From Treponema sp. (GTDB taxonomy: Bacteria > Spirochaetota > Spirochaetia > Treponematales > Treponemataceae), in NCBI RefSeq assembly GCF_017430385.1, contig NZ_JAFRNB010000039.1, positions 1 to 64,000 of the forward strand: 64,000 nt of DNA, read 5' to 3'. The notes under the pieces are model-generated. The model had not been told where the DNA came from, made no database searches, and worked only from the letters and a program-made list of their open reading frames with translations. Made by a program: the position numbers and the translations under genes. Shown here one piece after another: positions 1 to 8,509 of this stretch. Position 1 is the stretch's first letter, and each line of letters starts with the position of its first letter.

Positions 1-361
1 AATATACCAAATTCTCCAGGGCTACAACAACATCGGTCTTGTAGTTCCTGCAGACGGAACTTCATTCGAAATCGGCGCAACCGCAATCTTCAAGGGAGCA
101 AAACATCCTAACGCAGCAAAACTCTGGATTGAGTACGCACTTTCTCCAGACTGCGTAAACCTTGCAAAAGAATCTGGCTCATATCAGTTCCTCGTTTTGA
201 GCAACGCAACTCAGCCAAAAGAAGCAGCACAGTTCGGCCTCGACATGAACAACACAATCAAGTATGACTTCGAGGATGCAAAAAAGAACAGCGCAAAATA
301 TGTAGAGGACTTCTTCAAGGCACTTGAAAGCGCGGCAGATGACCGTTTCAAGACGAAATAA
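1..361 (+). CDS. ABC transporter extracellular solute-binding protein, C-terminal part (partial)
   Basis: The reading frame enters at base 2 from outside the window and ends at TAA 359-361. About 119 residues are visible. The segment with EIGATAIFKGAKHPNAAKLW followed by YALSP and an aspartate/phenylalanine-rich tail is typical of family 1 binding proteins of the ferric iron / 2-aminoethylphosphonate type, where captured residual residues such as KHPNAAKLW sit in the C-terminal lobe. It is followed by a hairpin, then a double permease and an ATPase, so it is the periplasmic receptor of that importer. The N-terminus, signal peptide and ligand residues lie outside the window, so iron versus another ligand cannot be decided. 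Confidence 0.85.
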   Translation, partial: IYQILQGYNNIGLVVPADGTSFEIGATAIFKGAKHPNAAKLWIEYALSPDCVNLAKESGSYQFLVLSNATQPKEAAQFGLDMNNTIKYDFEDAKKNSAKYVEDFFKALESAADDRFKTK

Positions 362-369
362 AAAAGCAC

Positions 370-388
370 GGGGCAGGATTTCTGCCCC
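370..388 (+). terminator. intra-operon hairpin after the binding-protein gene
   Basis: GGGGCAG (370-376) and CTGCCCC (382-388) form a perfect 7-bp stem with a 5-base loop, followed by an AT-rich run with several T residues. It lies 8 bases after the binding-protein stop and before the permease. Such hairpins commonly stabilise the upstream mRNA or terminate partially, giving more receptor than permease. That role is inferred. Confidence 0.55.
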
Positions 389-425
389 ATTTTCGGCTTT
401 TTGCATCAAAAAAGGAAAAAAATAT

Positions 426-2132
426 ATGGAATATAAAAATCAAGGGCGGGAGCTTGACAGGAAGAAGTTTTTTGCGGATCCGGTGCTTATCAGCATGATT
501 GGCGTTCTTCTTGTTTTTTTAGCTCTTTTCATTCTTTATCCACTCCTCATGGTTCTTTTGGACAGCCTTGTTTCAGAGGGCAAGGTCTCTATAGGAGTTT
601 TCAAGCGAATCTTGAGCATGGCTCGCTTCAGGACGGCGTTCACAAACACAATAACGCTTGGCTTTATCACAGGAATTGCTTCAACTGCAATAGGCCTTCT
701 TTTTGCCTATGTTGAAGTCTATGTAAAACTGAAGACTAAGATTTTGTCGGGGCTTTTCAGGCTTGTTTCAATGCTGCCGATTGTTTCCCCGCCGTTCGTA
801 CTTTCTCTTTCGATGATTATGCTTTTTGGACGAAGCGGAATCATCACACGAACGATATTTCATATAAATGACTCGAACATTTACGGTCTCAAAGGAATCG
901 CGATTGTTCAGATTATGACTTTCTTCCCGGTCTGCTACCTCATGCTCTGCGGTCTCTTAAAGAATATCGATCCTTCTCTGGAAGAAGCTTCAAGAGATAT
1001 GGGAGCCAGCCGATGGAAGGTTTTTACGAGCGTTACACTTCCGCTCATGCTTCCAGGCCTCGGAAACGCATTTCTGGTAACATTCATTGAGTCTGTCGCC
1101 GACTTCGCAAACCCGATGCTCATCGGAGGCTCTTATGATACACTTGCAACAACAATCTACTTGCAGGTAACAGGAGCTTACGATGCGACAGGTGCTGCGG
1201 CAATGAGTGTCGTTCTGCTTTCGCTCACGGTAGTTCTCTTTCTGATTCAAAAATATTATCTCGAAAAGAAGACAGCCGCTACACTCACAGGAAAGGCAAG
1301 CCGTGCCAGAATGTTGATTTCGGACACAAGCGTCCGCATTCCGCTTTCTGTTCTCTGCGGACTTGCAAGCGCATTCGTTCTTCTTCTATATATCATGGTT
1401 CCGTTCGGAGCTTTGTTCAAACTTTGGGGCAGAAACTACGCGCTCACATTCAAATGGTTCGACTACATGTTCCGTACAAGCGGAATCAAGGCTTTCAAGG
1501 ACTCATTCATACTTTCTTTGATTGCGGCTCCACTCACAGCACTTCTTTCAATGGTAATCTCATACCTCGTTGTCAAAAAGAAGTTCAAGTCAAAGGGATT
1601 CATCGAATTCGTCTCTATGCTTGCGATGGCGGTTCCTGGAACAGTTTTGGGTATCGGCTACATCCGCGGCTTTGCAAACGGTCTTTTCCGCACAGGAGTA
1701 ATGTCAAGTCTTTACGGAACAGGATTGATTTTGATTATCGTCTTCATCGTGCGCTCATTGCCGACAGGAACCCGAAGCGGTATCTCAGCCCTTCGCCAAA
1801 TCGACAAATCAATCGAAGAAAGTGCTTATGACATGGGAGCAGGCAGCGCGAGAGTCTTTATGACGGTCACACTTCCGCTCATCCGTGATTCATTCTTCTC
1901 AGGCCTTGTCACGGCATTCGTCCGCTCAATCACGGCTATTTCAGCAATCATCTTGCTTGTCACGCCGGACTTCCTTCTCATCACCTGCCAGATTAACGAG
2001 CAGGCCGAAAAAGGCAACTACGGAATCGCTTGTGCTTATGCAACAGTGCTCATCCTCATCACTTATGGTGCGGTTCTTTTGATGAAACTTGGAATCCGCT
2101 TCTTCGGAACAAGCCGCAAAATTAAAGAATAG
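426..2132 (+). CDS. Iron/phosphonate-type ABC transporter permease, two fused permease domains
   Basis: A hydrophobic protein of about 568 residues with roughly twelve membrane segments in two homologous halves. Each half carries an EAA-type coupling loop: EEASRDMGASRWKVF in the first and EESAYDMGAGSARVF in the second. This duplicated layout is that of FbpB-like permeases of ferric iron importers. The frame is open from 324, but ATG 426 is chosen because it is preceded by a purine-rich aaaaggaaaa stretch and because earlier starts would overlap the binding-protein gene and its hairpin. The ATPase gene follows after 9 bases. The transported ligand is not certain from sequence. Confidence 0.88.
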   Translation: MEYKNQGRELDRKKFFADPVLISMIGVLLVFLALFILYPLLMVLLDSLVSEGKVSIGVFKRILSMARFRTAFTNTITLGFITGIASTAIGLLFAYVEVYVKLKTKILSGLFRLVSMLPIVSPPFVLSLSMIMLFGRSGIITRTIFHINDSNIYGLKGIAIVQIMTFFPVCYLMLCGLLKNIDPSLEEASRDMGASRWKVFTSVTLPLMLPGLGNAFLVTFIESVADFANPMLIGGSYDTLATTIYLQVTGAYDATGAAAMSVVLLSLTVVLFLIQKYYLEKKTAATLTGKASRARMLISDTSVRIPLSVLCGLASAFVLLLYIMVPFGALFKLWGRNYALTFKWFDYMFRTSGIKAFKDSFILSLIAAPLTALLSMVISYLVVKKKFKSKGFIEFVSMLAMAVPGTVLGIGYIRGFANGLFRTGVMSSLYGTGLILIIVFIVRSLPTGTRSGISALRQIDKSIEESAYDMGAGSARVFMTVTLPLIRDSFFSGLVTAFVRSITAISAIILLVTPDFLLITCQINEQAEKGNYGIACAYATVLILITYGAVLLMKLGIRFFGTSRKIKE

Positions 2133-2141
2133 GAGAATTTT

Positions 2142-3218
2142 ATGTCTACAGAAAAGAAAGGCGTACGCCTTGATCATATATCTAAAATCTATCAGGATCC
2201 GAAGACAGGAAAGGACTTTTACGCCGTCAAGGACACCTCTCTCGACATCAAGCCGGGAACTTTCGTCACTTTGCTCGGACCTTCCGGCTGTGGAAAAACA
2301 ACAACACTCCGCATGATTGCAGGATTTGAAAGCCCGGACGAAGGAGAAATCTTTCTCGGAAACGAGGCAATCAACGCACTTCCGCCGAACAAACGCGACA
2401 CGGCAATGGTTTTCCAGAGCTATGCACTTTTGCCACACTACAATGTCTTTGACAATGTGGCTTACGGTCTCAAAATCCGAAAACTCCCAAAGGAAGTGAT
2501 TCACGAAAAAGTAATGAACATCCTTAAGCTCGTCGAAATGGAAGGAATGGAAGGCCGAATGACGAACCAGCTTTCAGGCGGACAGCAGCAACGAGTCGCA
2601 TTGGCGCGAGCACTCGTAATGGAGCCGGGAGTTCTTCTGTTTGACGAACCGCTCTCAAACCTCGACGCAAAGCTCCGTGTAACTATGCGTACCGAAATCC
2701 GAAAGATTCAGCAGAAAGTCGGAATCACGGCAGTCTATGTCACACACGACCAGAGCGAGGCAATGAGCATTTCCGACCAGATTATCATCATGAGCAAGGG
2801 AAAAGTCGAGCAAATCGGCACTCCGCGCGAAATTTACTACCGACCGGTAAACAAATTCGTCGCTGACTTCATCGGTGAGGCAAACTTCCTCGATGCAAAG
2901 ATTGATGAGACCAATGGCGAGACAGCAAAAATCACCGTGGCAGGAACACAGATTGAAGTTCTCAACTACGCCGGAATTGCTGCCGGTTCGGAAGCATCTC
3001 TCGTTCTCCGCCCAGAAAATGTCACACTTTCCGACACAGGAATCCTGAACGGCACGGTAACATTCAGTACATTCATGGGAAGCTACCAATACTATCAGGT
3101 TGATGTCGGCGGAAAAAATGTAAATATCACGGACTACAACCCGCTCGGCCGAAAAGTCTACGAGGCAGGCGAAAAAGCCGCGCTCAATTTCGACACAAAG
3201 GGAGTTTACATCCTTTAA
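2142..3218 (+). CDS. ABC transporter ATP-binding protein (FbpC/PotA-like)
   Basis: A 358-residue ATPase with an N-terminal nucleotide-binding domain and a C-terminal TOBE-like domain. Visible motifs are Walker [10 protein letters not shown] (about residues 46-54), the Q-loop in [11 protein letters not shown], the signature [15 protein letters not shown], Walker B with [13 protein letters not shown], and the H-loop in [10 protein letters not shown]. The [12 protein letters not shown] form is typical of the spermidine/iron/sugar importer subfamily. The start ATG 2142 has AGGAG a few bases upstream, straight after the permease stop. It energises the importer at 1-2132. Confidence 0.92.
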   Translation: MSTEKKGVRLDHISKIYQDPKTGKDFYAVKDTSLDIKPGTFVTLLGPSGCGKTTTLRMIAGFESPDEGEIFLGNEAINALPPNKRDTAMVFQSYALLPHYNVFDNVAYGLKIRKLPKEVIHEKVMNILKLVEMEGMEGRMTNQLSGGQQQRVALARALVMEPGVLLFDEPLSNLDAKLRVTMRTEIRKIQQKVGITAVYVTHDQSEAMSISDQIIIMSKGKVEQIGTPREIYYRPVNKFVADFIGEANFLDAKIDETNGETAKITVAGTQIEVLNYAGIAAGSEASLVLRPENVTLSDTGILNGTVTFSTFMGSYQYYQVDVGGKNVNITDYNPLGRKVYEAGEKAALNFDTKGVYIL

Positions 3219-3263
3219 GTTGAAAGTGGAAAACTGAAAACGGAAAGTTGAAAGTTTAAAACT

Positions 3264-3326
3264 AAAAACTGGACTTAGAACACATTTTTCCTAAAACGGA
3301 AGCTGTTCGATAAGTCCAGTTTTTTT
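3264..3326. terminator. Bidirectional terminator between converging ABC and gal operons
   Basis: AAAAACTGGACTTA (3264-3277) pairs with TAAGTCCAGTTTTT (3311-3324), and the stem extends through GAACA/TGTTC (3278-3282, 3304-3308) with a two-base bulge. A/T tracts flank both sides, so it can act on both strands, between the ABC ATPase gene and galK, whose 3-prime ends face each other. Confidence 0.8.
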
Positions 3327-3341
3327 ATAACTTAAGAATCG

Positions 3342-4535
3342 CTATAAAACTCGCGCGACTCCATCTCCAGAAGAGCATTCAAAGAAGCCAGCGGCATAAC
3401 CGACTTTTGCAGTATACTCTTTCTGGACATTTTCGATGAACGAGTCAACATTGTCTTTGTGGACAAGGGCGATTGCACAGCCACCGAATCCGGCTCCTGT
3501 CATTCTTGCACCAAGACATCCCGGCTGTTTCTGTGAAGTTTCTGCAAGGGTATCAAGTTCGAGGCCTGTTACTTCGTAATCAGTTTTAAGAGAAGCGTGG
3601 GAAGCATTCAAGAGCGAGCCGAGTTTCTTCAAGTCGCCGACTTTCAATGCAGCAACGGCATCAAGAACACGCTGATTCTCATAAACACAGTGATTTGCCC
3701 TCTTCTGTAAGATTTCGTCAGAGACAAAGTGCTTGACTTCTTCCCATTTTGCAGGGCTAAGCTCACACAATGCTTTTACAGCCACACCATTGTCCTGCAA
3801 AATCTTCAATGCAGATTCACACTGGCTTCGTCTTTCGTTGTATTTTGAGTCGGAAAGTTTTCGGACTTTATTCGTGTTCATTACGACAAAACGGTAATCG
3901 CCTAATTCCAGCGGAGCGTATTCATATTCAAGAGTAGCGCAGTCAAGCATTTCGGCGGTGTTTTTTTTGCCAGTCGCGATGATGAACTGATCCATGATGC
4001 CACAGTTTACGCCCATGAAATTGTGCTCGCTCATCTGACCAAGCTTAGCAATCTCAACACGGTCAATTTTAAGACCGAAAGTGTCAATTACAGCATAAGC
4101 AAAGCCACATTCCAGAGCAGAAGAAGAAGAAATTCCGCCGCCAGCAGGAACATTGCTCACCATAAGGATTTCAAATCCGCTGTCGAGTTTGTACCCCTGA
4201 GCCTTAATCTGGCTCAAAATTCCGTTGAGATAGTTCGCATAATCATTTTTTTTGTCGAACGCAAAATTATCATTGATGTCAAATTCATAAGTGCCAGGAA
4301 ATCGAACATCATTGTAGATGATTTTTGAGTCAGCACGCTTTCGGATCGCTACATAAAGATAGCGGTCAATCGCAGCCGGGAAAACCTTTCCGCCGTTGTA
4401 ATCAATATGCTCACCGATGATGTTGATTCGGGCCGGTGACGCGTAAACTCTGATTTCGTTATCATTCTTGCCATAAGTTTTCAAAAACTCAGCGGGCAAA
4501 TCCTTCGGATCATATTCTTTGGATGTAAGTCCCAT
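3342..4535 (-). CDS. galK: Galactokinase
   Basis: Phosphorylates galactose at C1 with ATP in the Leloir pathway, in the cytoplasm. All three GHMP-kinase signatures are visible: PARINIIGEHIDYNGG near the N-terminus (galactokinase signature), the ATP-binding loop PAGGGISSSSALE, and the C-terminal motif GARMTGAGFGGCAIAL. Two in-frame ATGs exist. The one at 4535 is preferred over 4547 because GGAG lies about 6 bases upstream of it, overlapping the earlier ATG. It is the last gene of the minus-strand order galT-galM-galK and ends at the shared terminator near 3300. Length (397 residues) is normal for the family. Confidence 0.95.
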   Translation of the reverse strand: MGLTSKEYDPKDLPAEFLKTYGKNDNEIRVYASPARINIIGEHIDYNGGKVFPAAIDRYLYVAIRKRADSKIIYNDVRFPGTYEFDINDNFAFDKKNDYANYLNGILSQIKAQGYKLDSGFEILMVSNVPAGGGISSSSALECGFAYAVIDTFGLKIDRVEIAKLGQMSEHNFMGVNCGIMDQFIIATGKKNTAEMLDCATLEYEYAPLELGDYRFVVMNTNKVRKLSDSKYNERRSQCESALKILQDNGVAVKALCELSPAKWEEVKHFVSDEILQKRANHCVYENQRVLDAVAALKVGDLKKLGSLLNASHASLKTDYEVTGLELDTLAETSQKQPGCLGARMTGAGFGGCAIALVHKDNVDSFIENVQKEYTAKVGYAAGFFECSSGDGVARVL

Positions 4536-4570
4536 AATTGTCTCCATGTTGGAAGTTGAAAAAAAGTGAT

Positions 4571-4657
4571 GAGGGGGAAGTCTCCCCCTGCGCGCCCACT
4601 TTGTTGGTCGCTACCCTCTCTGCGGGGAAAAACAATAGCGAGCTTCTTGTTCCCCGC
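4571..4657. repeat. Intergenic GC-rich inverted repeats between galM and galK
   Basis: Two stem-loops are visible: AGGGGGA/TCCCCCT (4572-4578 with 4583-4589, 4-base loop) and TGCGGGGAA/TTCCCCGCA (4621-4629 with 4650-4658). Base composition is much richer in GC than neighbouring intergenic DNA. It resembles, in style but not in clear alignment, the elements near 42.7 and 60.5 kb. No coding potential is seen. Confidence 0.55.
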
Positions 4658-4692
4658 AACGCCCCGTCATCGAGAGCGAAAGGAAGCAATTT

Positions 4693-5718
4693 TTAGTTTT
4701 CAGTTTTCAATTTAAAAATCGTTTTGTGATAATATTTTTCACCAGGCTTCAAGACACAGCTTGGGAAACTCGGCTCGTTGATTGCGTTCGGGAAACGCTC
4801 TGTCTCAAAGCAGATTCCGTCGTGAGGCTTGTGAACGACACCGCCCTTTCCAATCTTGCCGCCGATATAATTTGCGGTGTAGACATGTACGCCACGCTGA
4901 TTCGTGAAGATTTCCATGCTGATTCCGCTTTCATCGGCCCAGATTTTTCCAAATCGAACAAGGTCTGTCTCGTTTTTACCACGGGTCAGGAAGCACTGGT
5001 CGTAGCCGTTTTTAAGAGGCTCAACTTTGTCGCAGTCTTTGCCAACAAGTTTTTCGTTTCTGAAGTCAAATACAGTTCCGTCAACGCTCAGGATTTTTCC
5101 TGTAGGAGCAGAATCTGCCGCAGTCTCAAGGATTTCGTCACAATCAAGCTGCAAGTGATGACCTTCCGCGCTACCCTTTCCGTTCAAATTGAAGTAAGCA
5201 TGATTAGTAAGATTGATTGGAGTGGCTTTGTCAGTTGTCGCGCTGTATTCCCAGATAAGCTCGCTTTTGTCGTTGAGCTTGTAGATTACGCACAAATCGA
5301 CATTTCCAGGAAAGCCCTGCTCGCCGTCCGGACTTTTTCGGGTGAATTTTACGCCCTCGCCTTCTGAATCAGAATATTTTTCGCCTTTCCAGAGCTGTTT
5401 TTCGTAGCGAGTTTTTCCACCGTGAAGGCAGTTTTCGCCGTCATTCTTGTCGAGAGTGTAAGTTTTGCCCTCAAGCTCAAATTTTGCGCCGCGGATTCGG
5501 TTTGCGAAACGGCCTACAATAGCATTGTGAGCCTCTGTGCCCTTCTTCCACTGCTCAAGCGTGTCAAATCCAAGCAGGATGTCAACTTTTGAACCGTCTT
5601 TTGCAGGAACAAAAAGATTAGTAATAGTGCAGCCCCATTCGATTGCAGTAAAACTGACTTTTCCGTTTGATACTGTAAAAGCCGAAATTTCGTCATCCAG
5701 TTTTTTAACTTCAGTCAT
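4693..5718 (-). CDS. galM: Aldose 1-epimerase (galactose mutarotase)
   Basis: Converts beta- to alpha-galactose for galactokinase. The 341-residue protein shows the GalM landmarks: RFANRIRGAKFELEG, NCLHGG with the first active-site histidine region, TNHAYFNLNG with the catalytic histidine, a conserved DQCFL segment, and a C-terminal CFETERFPNAIN segment containing the general-base glutamate. ATG 5718 is preceded by GAGGA on the minus strand. It lies between galT and galK in the gal operon. Confidence 0.93.
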   Translation of the reverse strand: MTEVKKLDDEISAFTVSNGKVSFTAIEWGCTITNLFVPAKDGSKVDILLGFDTLEQWKKGTEAHNAIVGRFANRIRGAKFELEGKTYTLDKNDGENCLHGGKTRYEKQLWKGEKYSDSEGEGVKFTRKSPDGEQGFPGNVDLCVIYKLNDKSELIWEYSATTDKATPINLTNHAYFNLNGKGSAEGHHLQLDCDEILETAADSAPTGKILSVDGTVFDFRNEKLVGKDCDKVEPLKNGYDQCFLTRGKNETDLVRFGKIWADESGISMEIFTNQRGVHVYTANYIGGKIGKGGVVHKPHDGICFETERFPNAINEPSFPSCVLKPGEKYYHKTIFKLKTEN

Positions 5719-5740
5719 AAATTTTCCTCTTTTTAACCAT

Positions 5741-5781
5741 GATGGGCACAGATTTTTTATAGCAGCCTATCCATGCCCATC
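5741..5781. repeat. Inverted repeat between galT and galM
   Basis: GATGGGCA (5741-5748) and TGCCCATC (5774-5781) form a perfect 8-bp dyad with a 25-base spacer in the 72-base gap between galT and galM. It could be an mRNA-stabilising hairpin or a small dispersed palindrome. Confidence 0.45.
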
Positions 5782-5790
5782 GGTGTTGTT

Positions 5791-7314
5791 TTACAAAGTC
5801 TCAACAAATTTCATGAATGAGACTCGTCCTTCTTCAGTGTATTTGTAAACGCCCGCATGTTCAAGAACTTTTGAAAATACAACACCAATTTCTTCTTTTA
5901 AGACTGAATCGACTTTCTCTTCGCTCATTGAAGCAAAGTCATATTTTCCACGAAGTTCAGCTACCCAGTCGGCATGTTTTCCAAGAGACTCATCGCAGGA
6001 GATGTCTTTTCCAGACCTCAATGCCTCATTCAGGCCCAAAAGTTCTGTCTTAAGACGGCCAGGCAAAATAGCCAAGCCCATGACTTCAATCAAGCCGATG
6101 TTTTCCTTTTTGATGTGGTGAAGCTCTGCATGTGGATGATAAACGCCAAGCGGATGCTCCTCAGTTGTGATATTGTTTCGCAAAACCAAGTCCAGCTCGA
6201 ACGCTTCCCCTCTTCGGCGGGCAATCGGATTGAGAGTATTGTGTTTTTCGCCGTCAGTTTCAGCAAAGATGAATGCTTTTTCGTCAGTGTAGACGCGCCA
6301 TTTTTCCAAAACATGCTCTGCAAATTCTACAAGCCGCTCTTTTTTCTCAGAACTGACGCGGATTACGCTCATCGGCCACTTTACGATTCCGCATTTGATG
6401 TCCTCAAAGCCTTTGACCGTAAATTCTTTTTCAACAGGAGCCTTTGCCATCGGGAATTCATAAGCTCCGCCCTGGAAATGGTCGTGAGTGAGGATTGAGC
6501 CTCCGACAATCGGCAAGTCCGCGTTGCTTCCAAGAATGTAGTGCGGGAATTTTTCTACGAAAGACAAAAGTCGCTCGAAAGTTTTTTTGGTGATTGCCAT
6601 CGGCGAGTGCTCAAATTTGAAGACAATACAGTGTTCGTTGTAGTAAACATAAGGCGAATACTGGAAGCCCCACTTTTCTCCGGCAAGCTCAATCGGAATA
6701 ATACGATGATTTTCGCGAGCAGGATGATTGACTCGGCCTGCATAGCCCTCATTTTCCTTGCACAAAAGGCACTTCGGATAGCCAGCCTGCTTCATGAGTT
6801 TGGCTGCGGCAATGGCTTTAGGGTCTTTCTCAGGCTTTGAAAGATTGATTGTAATGTCGATGTCGCCGTAAGGAGTCTTTGAAATCCACTTCAAGTCCTT
6901 ACAGACTCGGTAACGGCGGATATAGTCAGAATCCTGCGATAATTTATAGAAGAAATCTGTCGCTTTTTTTGGAGACTTTGCGTAAAGTTCATCGAATTTT
7001 TTGATGATGTTCGATGGGCGATCAACCATTACGCTCATGAGGCGCGTATCAAACAAATCGCGGTAAACAACGCCCTCACCGCCAGTCAACCCCTTTTCAA
7101 CGGCATAATCAAGAATATTAGAAAGAATGTTTTCAAGATCAGAAATCTCGACCTCTGGAACGGCTGCAACATCATCATCGTTCTCAAATCCATCAAGATT
7201 CAGAAGAAGAAGAAGCTGATTTTTGACAAAAACCAAGTCTTCCCTTTCAAAAAGTCCTGTCTTCAAGCCATAAGAAGCAAGGCGGTTCAGTTCAGTGTAA
7301 ATGTTCATGCTCAT
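5791..7314 (-). CDS. galT: Galactose-1-phosphate uridylyltransferase, class II
   Basis: Exchanges galactose-1-phosphate with UDP-glucose. The roughly 500-residue length and motifs such as RPSNII, CLLCKENEGYAGR, PIVGGSILTHDHFQGG and HPHAELHHIKKENIGL match the long class II GalT of Firmicutes and spirochaetes rather than the 350-residue E. coli form. Candidate starts are ATG 7323, 7314 and 7308. The promoter -10 (7322-7327) covers 7323, so 7314 or 7308 is the likely start, at or a few bases from the predicted transcription start and without a Shine-Dalgarno sequence. It is first in galT-galM-galK. No UDP-galactose epimerase (galE) lies in the window. Confidence 0.92.
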   Translation of the reverse strand: MSMNIYTELNRLASYGLKTGLFEREDLVFVKNQLLLLLNLDGFENDDDVAAVPEVEISDLENILSNILDYAVEKGLTGGEGVVYRDLFDTRLMSVMVDRPSNIIKKFDELYAKSPKKATDFFYKLSQDSDYIRRYRVCKDLKWISKTPYGDIDITINLSKPEKDPKAIAAAKLMKQAGYPKCLLCKENEGYAGRVNHPARENHRIIPIELAGEKWGFQYSPYVYYNEHCIVFKFEHSPMAITKKTFERLLSFVEKFPHYILGSNADLPIVGGSILTHDHFQGGAYEFPMAKAPVEKEFTVKGFEDIKCGIVKWPMSVIRVSSEKKERLVEFAEHVLEKWRVYTDEKAFIFAETDGEKHNTLNPIARRRGEAFELDLVLRNNITTEEHPLGVYHPHAELHHIKKENIGLIEVMGLAILPGRLKTELLGLNEALRSGKDISCDESLGKHADWVAELRGKYDFASMSEEKVDSVLKEEIGVVFSKVLEHAGVYKYTEEGRVSFMKFVETL

Positions 7315-7321
7315 AGAAATC

Positions 7322-7350
7322 ATTATGCAACCGATTGCGCAAAAAGTCAA
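7322..7350 (-). promoter_or_regulatory. Promoter of the gal operon with embedded LacI/GalR-type operator
   Basis: On the minus strand TTGACT (7345-7350) and CATAAT (7322-7327) are separated by exactly 17 bases. The spacer contains GCAATCGGTTGC (7327-7338 in plus coordinates), a dyad of the form GCAAnCGnTTGC with the central CG typical of LacI-family operators. A repressor bound here would block RNA polymerase. The half-site differs from the GAAA/TTTC half-site in the mannan locus, so a different regulator is implied. The predicted start site falls near 7315, next to the ATG. Confidence 0.75.
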
Positions 7351-7469
7351 ATTATTTTTCTTTCAAATGAAGGTTTTTGCGCTACCAAGTGCGGCTACCA
7401 AGCACGAGACTCATCAGTCGCATTAATACAATATGAGCAGAGAAAGTGGAAAAAGAGCGAGGCATACAG

Positions 7470-7541
7470 CTCAAGGAACATGAGCAACGCTGCTCAAAAG
7501 GCGTGAGCAATATTTCTCAAGGAACGCGAGCAGAACTGCTC
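7470..7541. repeat. Three tandem imperfect 23-bp repeats
   Basis: Units start at 7470, 7493 and 7516, each beginning CTCAA, followed by AAGG or GGAA-like bases and then GAGCA, and a fourth CTC begins at 7539. The array lies upstream of galT and downstream of the AAA-ATPase remnant. No function is apparent. It resembles in style the larger 41-bp array near 25.7 kb. Confidence 0.6.
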
Positions 7542-7543
7542 CG

Positions 7544-8461
7544 CTAAAGAGATTTCACGAACTTCTCAATCTTGCACTCATGTTTTTTACTCTCCACGTC
7601 ATAATTAACACCCACAAAAAGCACATCGCCGTGCCAGTTGTCGAGCGAGGAGGCGACGGTTTCTTCGTTCTTGGCGATTGTGTCTCGCAAAAGCTGCTTT
7701 GAAGCCTTGATTATTTTGTCGGTCTCGGCATAATTCTCATCACTTTCGACGACTTTTTCCCATTCGTTGTAAATCTCTCGGTTGGGAATGTAGCACTGGC
7801 CTTCTTTTTCGTCATAAGCTAGATACCCCAAATGAATCAGATAAGTGAAAACATCATCCTTGCTGTCGAAGCCTGTCATCGTGTTGTCGTATTTTTTCAC
7901 GTTCACATCAACCCGCTCGCCGCCCATCATCGTGATGACATCTTCCTTCGTTCCAGCGAGGTTCATCCTGATTTTTTCCGCCACGACCTTGTACGAGCTT
8001 GTCTTGCTCCAGTACGAGATGAACTTTCCTGTCACGCATGCCTTTATCACCGCCTGCGGGTTGTAAATCTCAAAGTCTTCCAGTTCGTAGCCGTCATACC
8101 AGCTCTTGCAAAGCTCAAAGTCTCGCCCATACCTTTCGCACAAACTTTTAGCTTCCCCCGTGGTGAATCCCGTGTACTCAGCGAAAGAGCCGATTCGGAG
8201 CATATTGTACTCATCGAACGTGTTGAGTTTGGACTGAACCATGTCCTTCATAATCGGCAGGATTTCCGTGAGGTAGGCGAGCGTGATTGCGGGCTTCAGC
8301 TCCGCGTTCTTGAAGAGCGAGTTGAAGAATCCCAAGTACGGCTTGAATTCGTCGTCGCCCACCTGCTCTCGGATCAGCACATCGTATTCATCTATTATGA
8401 CGATGAAGGTCTCTCCCTTTTCGGCGTAGACTTTCTGAATGTCTTTGCTACTTTCAAAAAA
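7544..8461 (-). pseudogene. AAA-ATPase-like / PD-(D/E)XK nuclease family protein, remnant
   Basis: The open frame runs from an in-frame stop at 8462-8464 with no good start codon. It begins just before the Walker B region (FIVIIDEYDVLIREQ), so the N-terminal Walker A part usual for this family is missing. It continues through LTEILPIMKDM, SFAEYTGFTTGEAKSLC and SYWSKTSSYKVV, all typical of the AAA-ATPase-like family found in multiple copies in spirochaetes and Bacteroidetes. After DTIAKNEETVASSLDNWH it jumps straight to GDVLFVGVNYDVESKKHECKI, the normal extreme C-terminus, so the nuclease domain that should lie between is gone. It is therefore truncated at the front and internally deleted. Confidence 0.8.
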
Positions 8462-8509
8462 TTATATCACACATTCGCGAATTTCATCAGGTGAGAAAAC
8501 TACACAGCC

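Noticed and set aside
8381-8461. An intact short AAA-ATPase with an alternative start
   Set aside because: The frame enters from a stop codon with no suitable start before the Walker B region, and the usual Walker A part is missing upstream.
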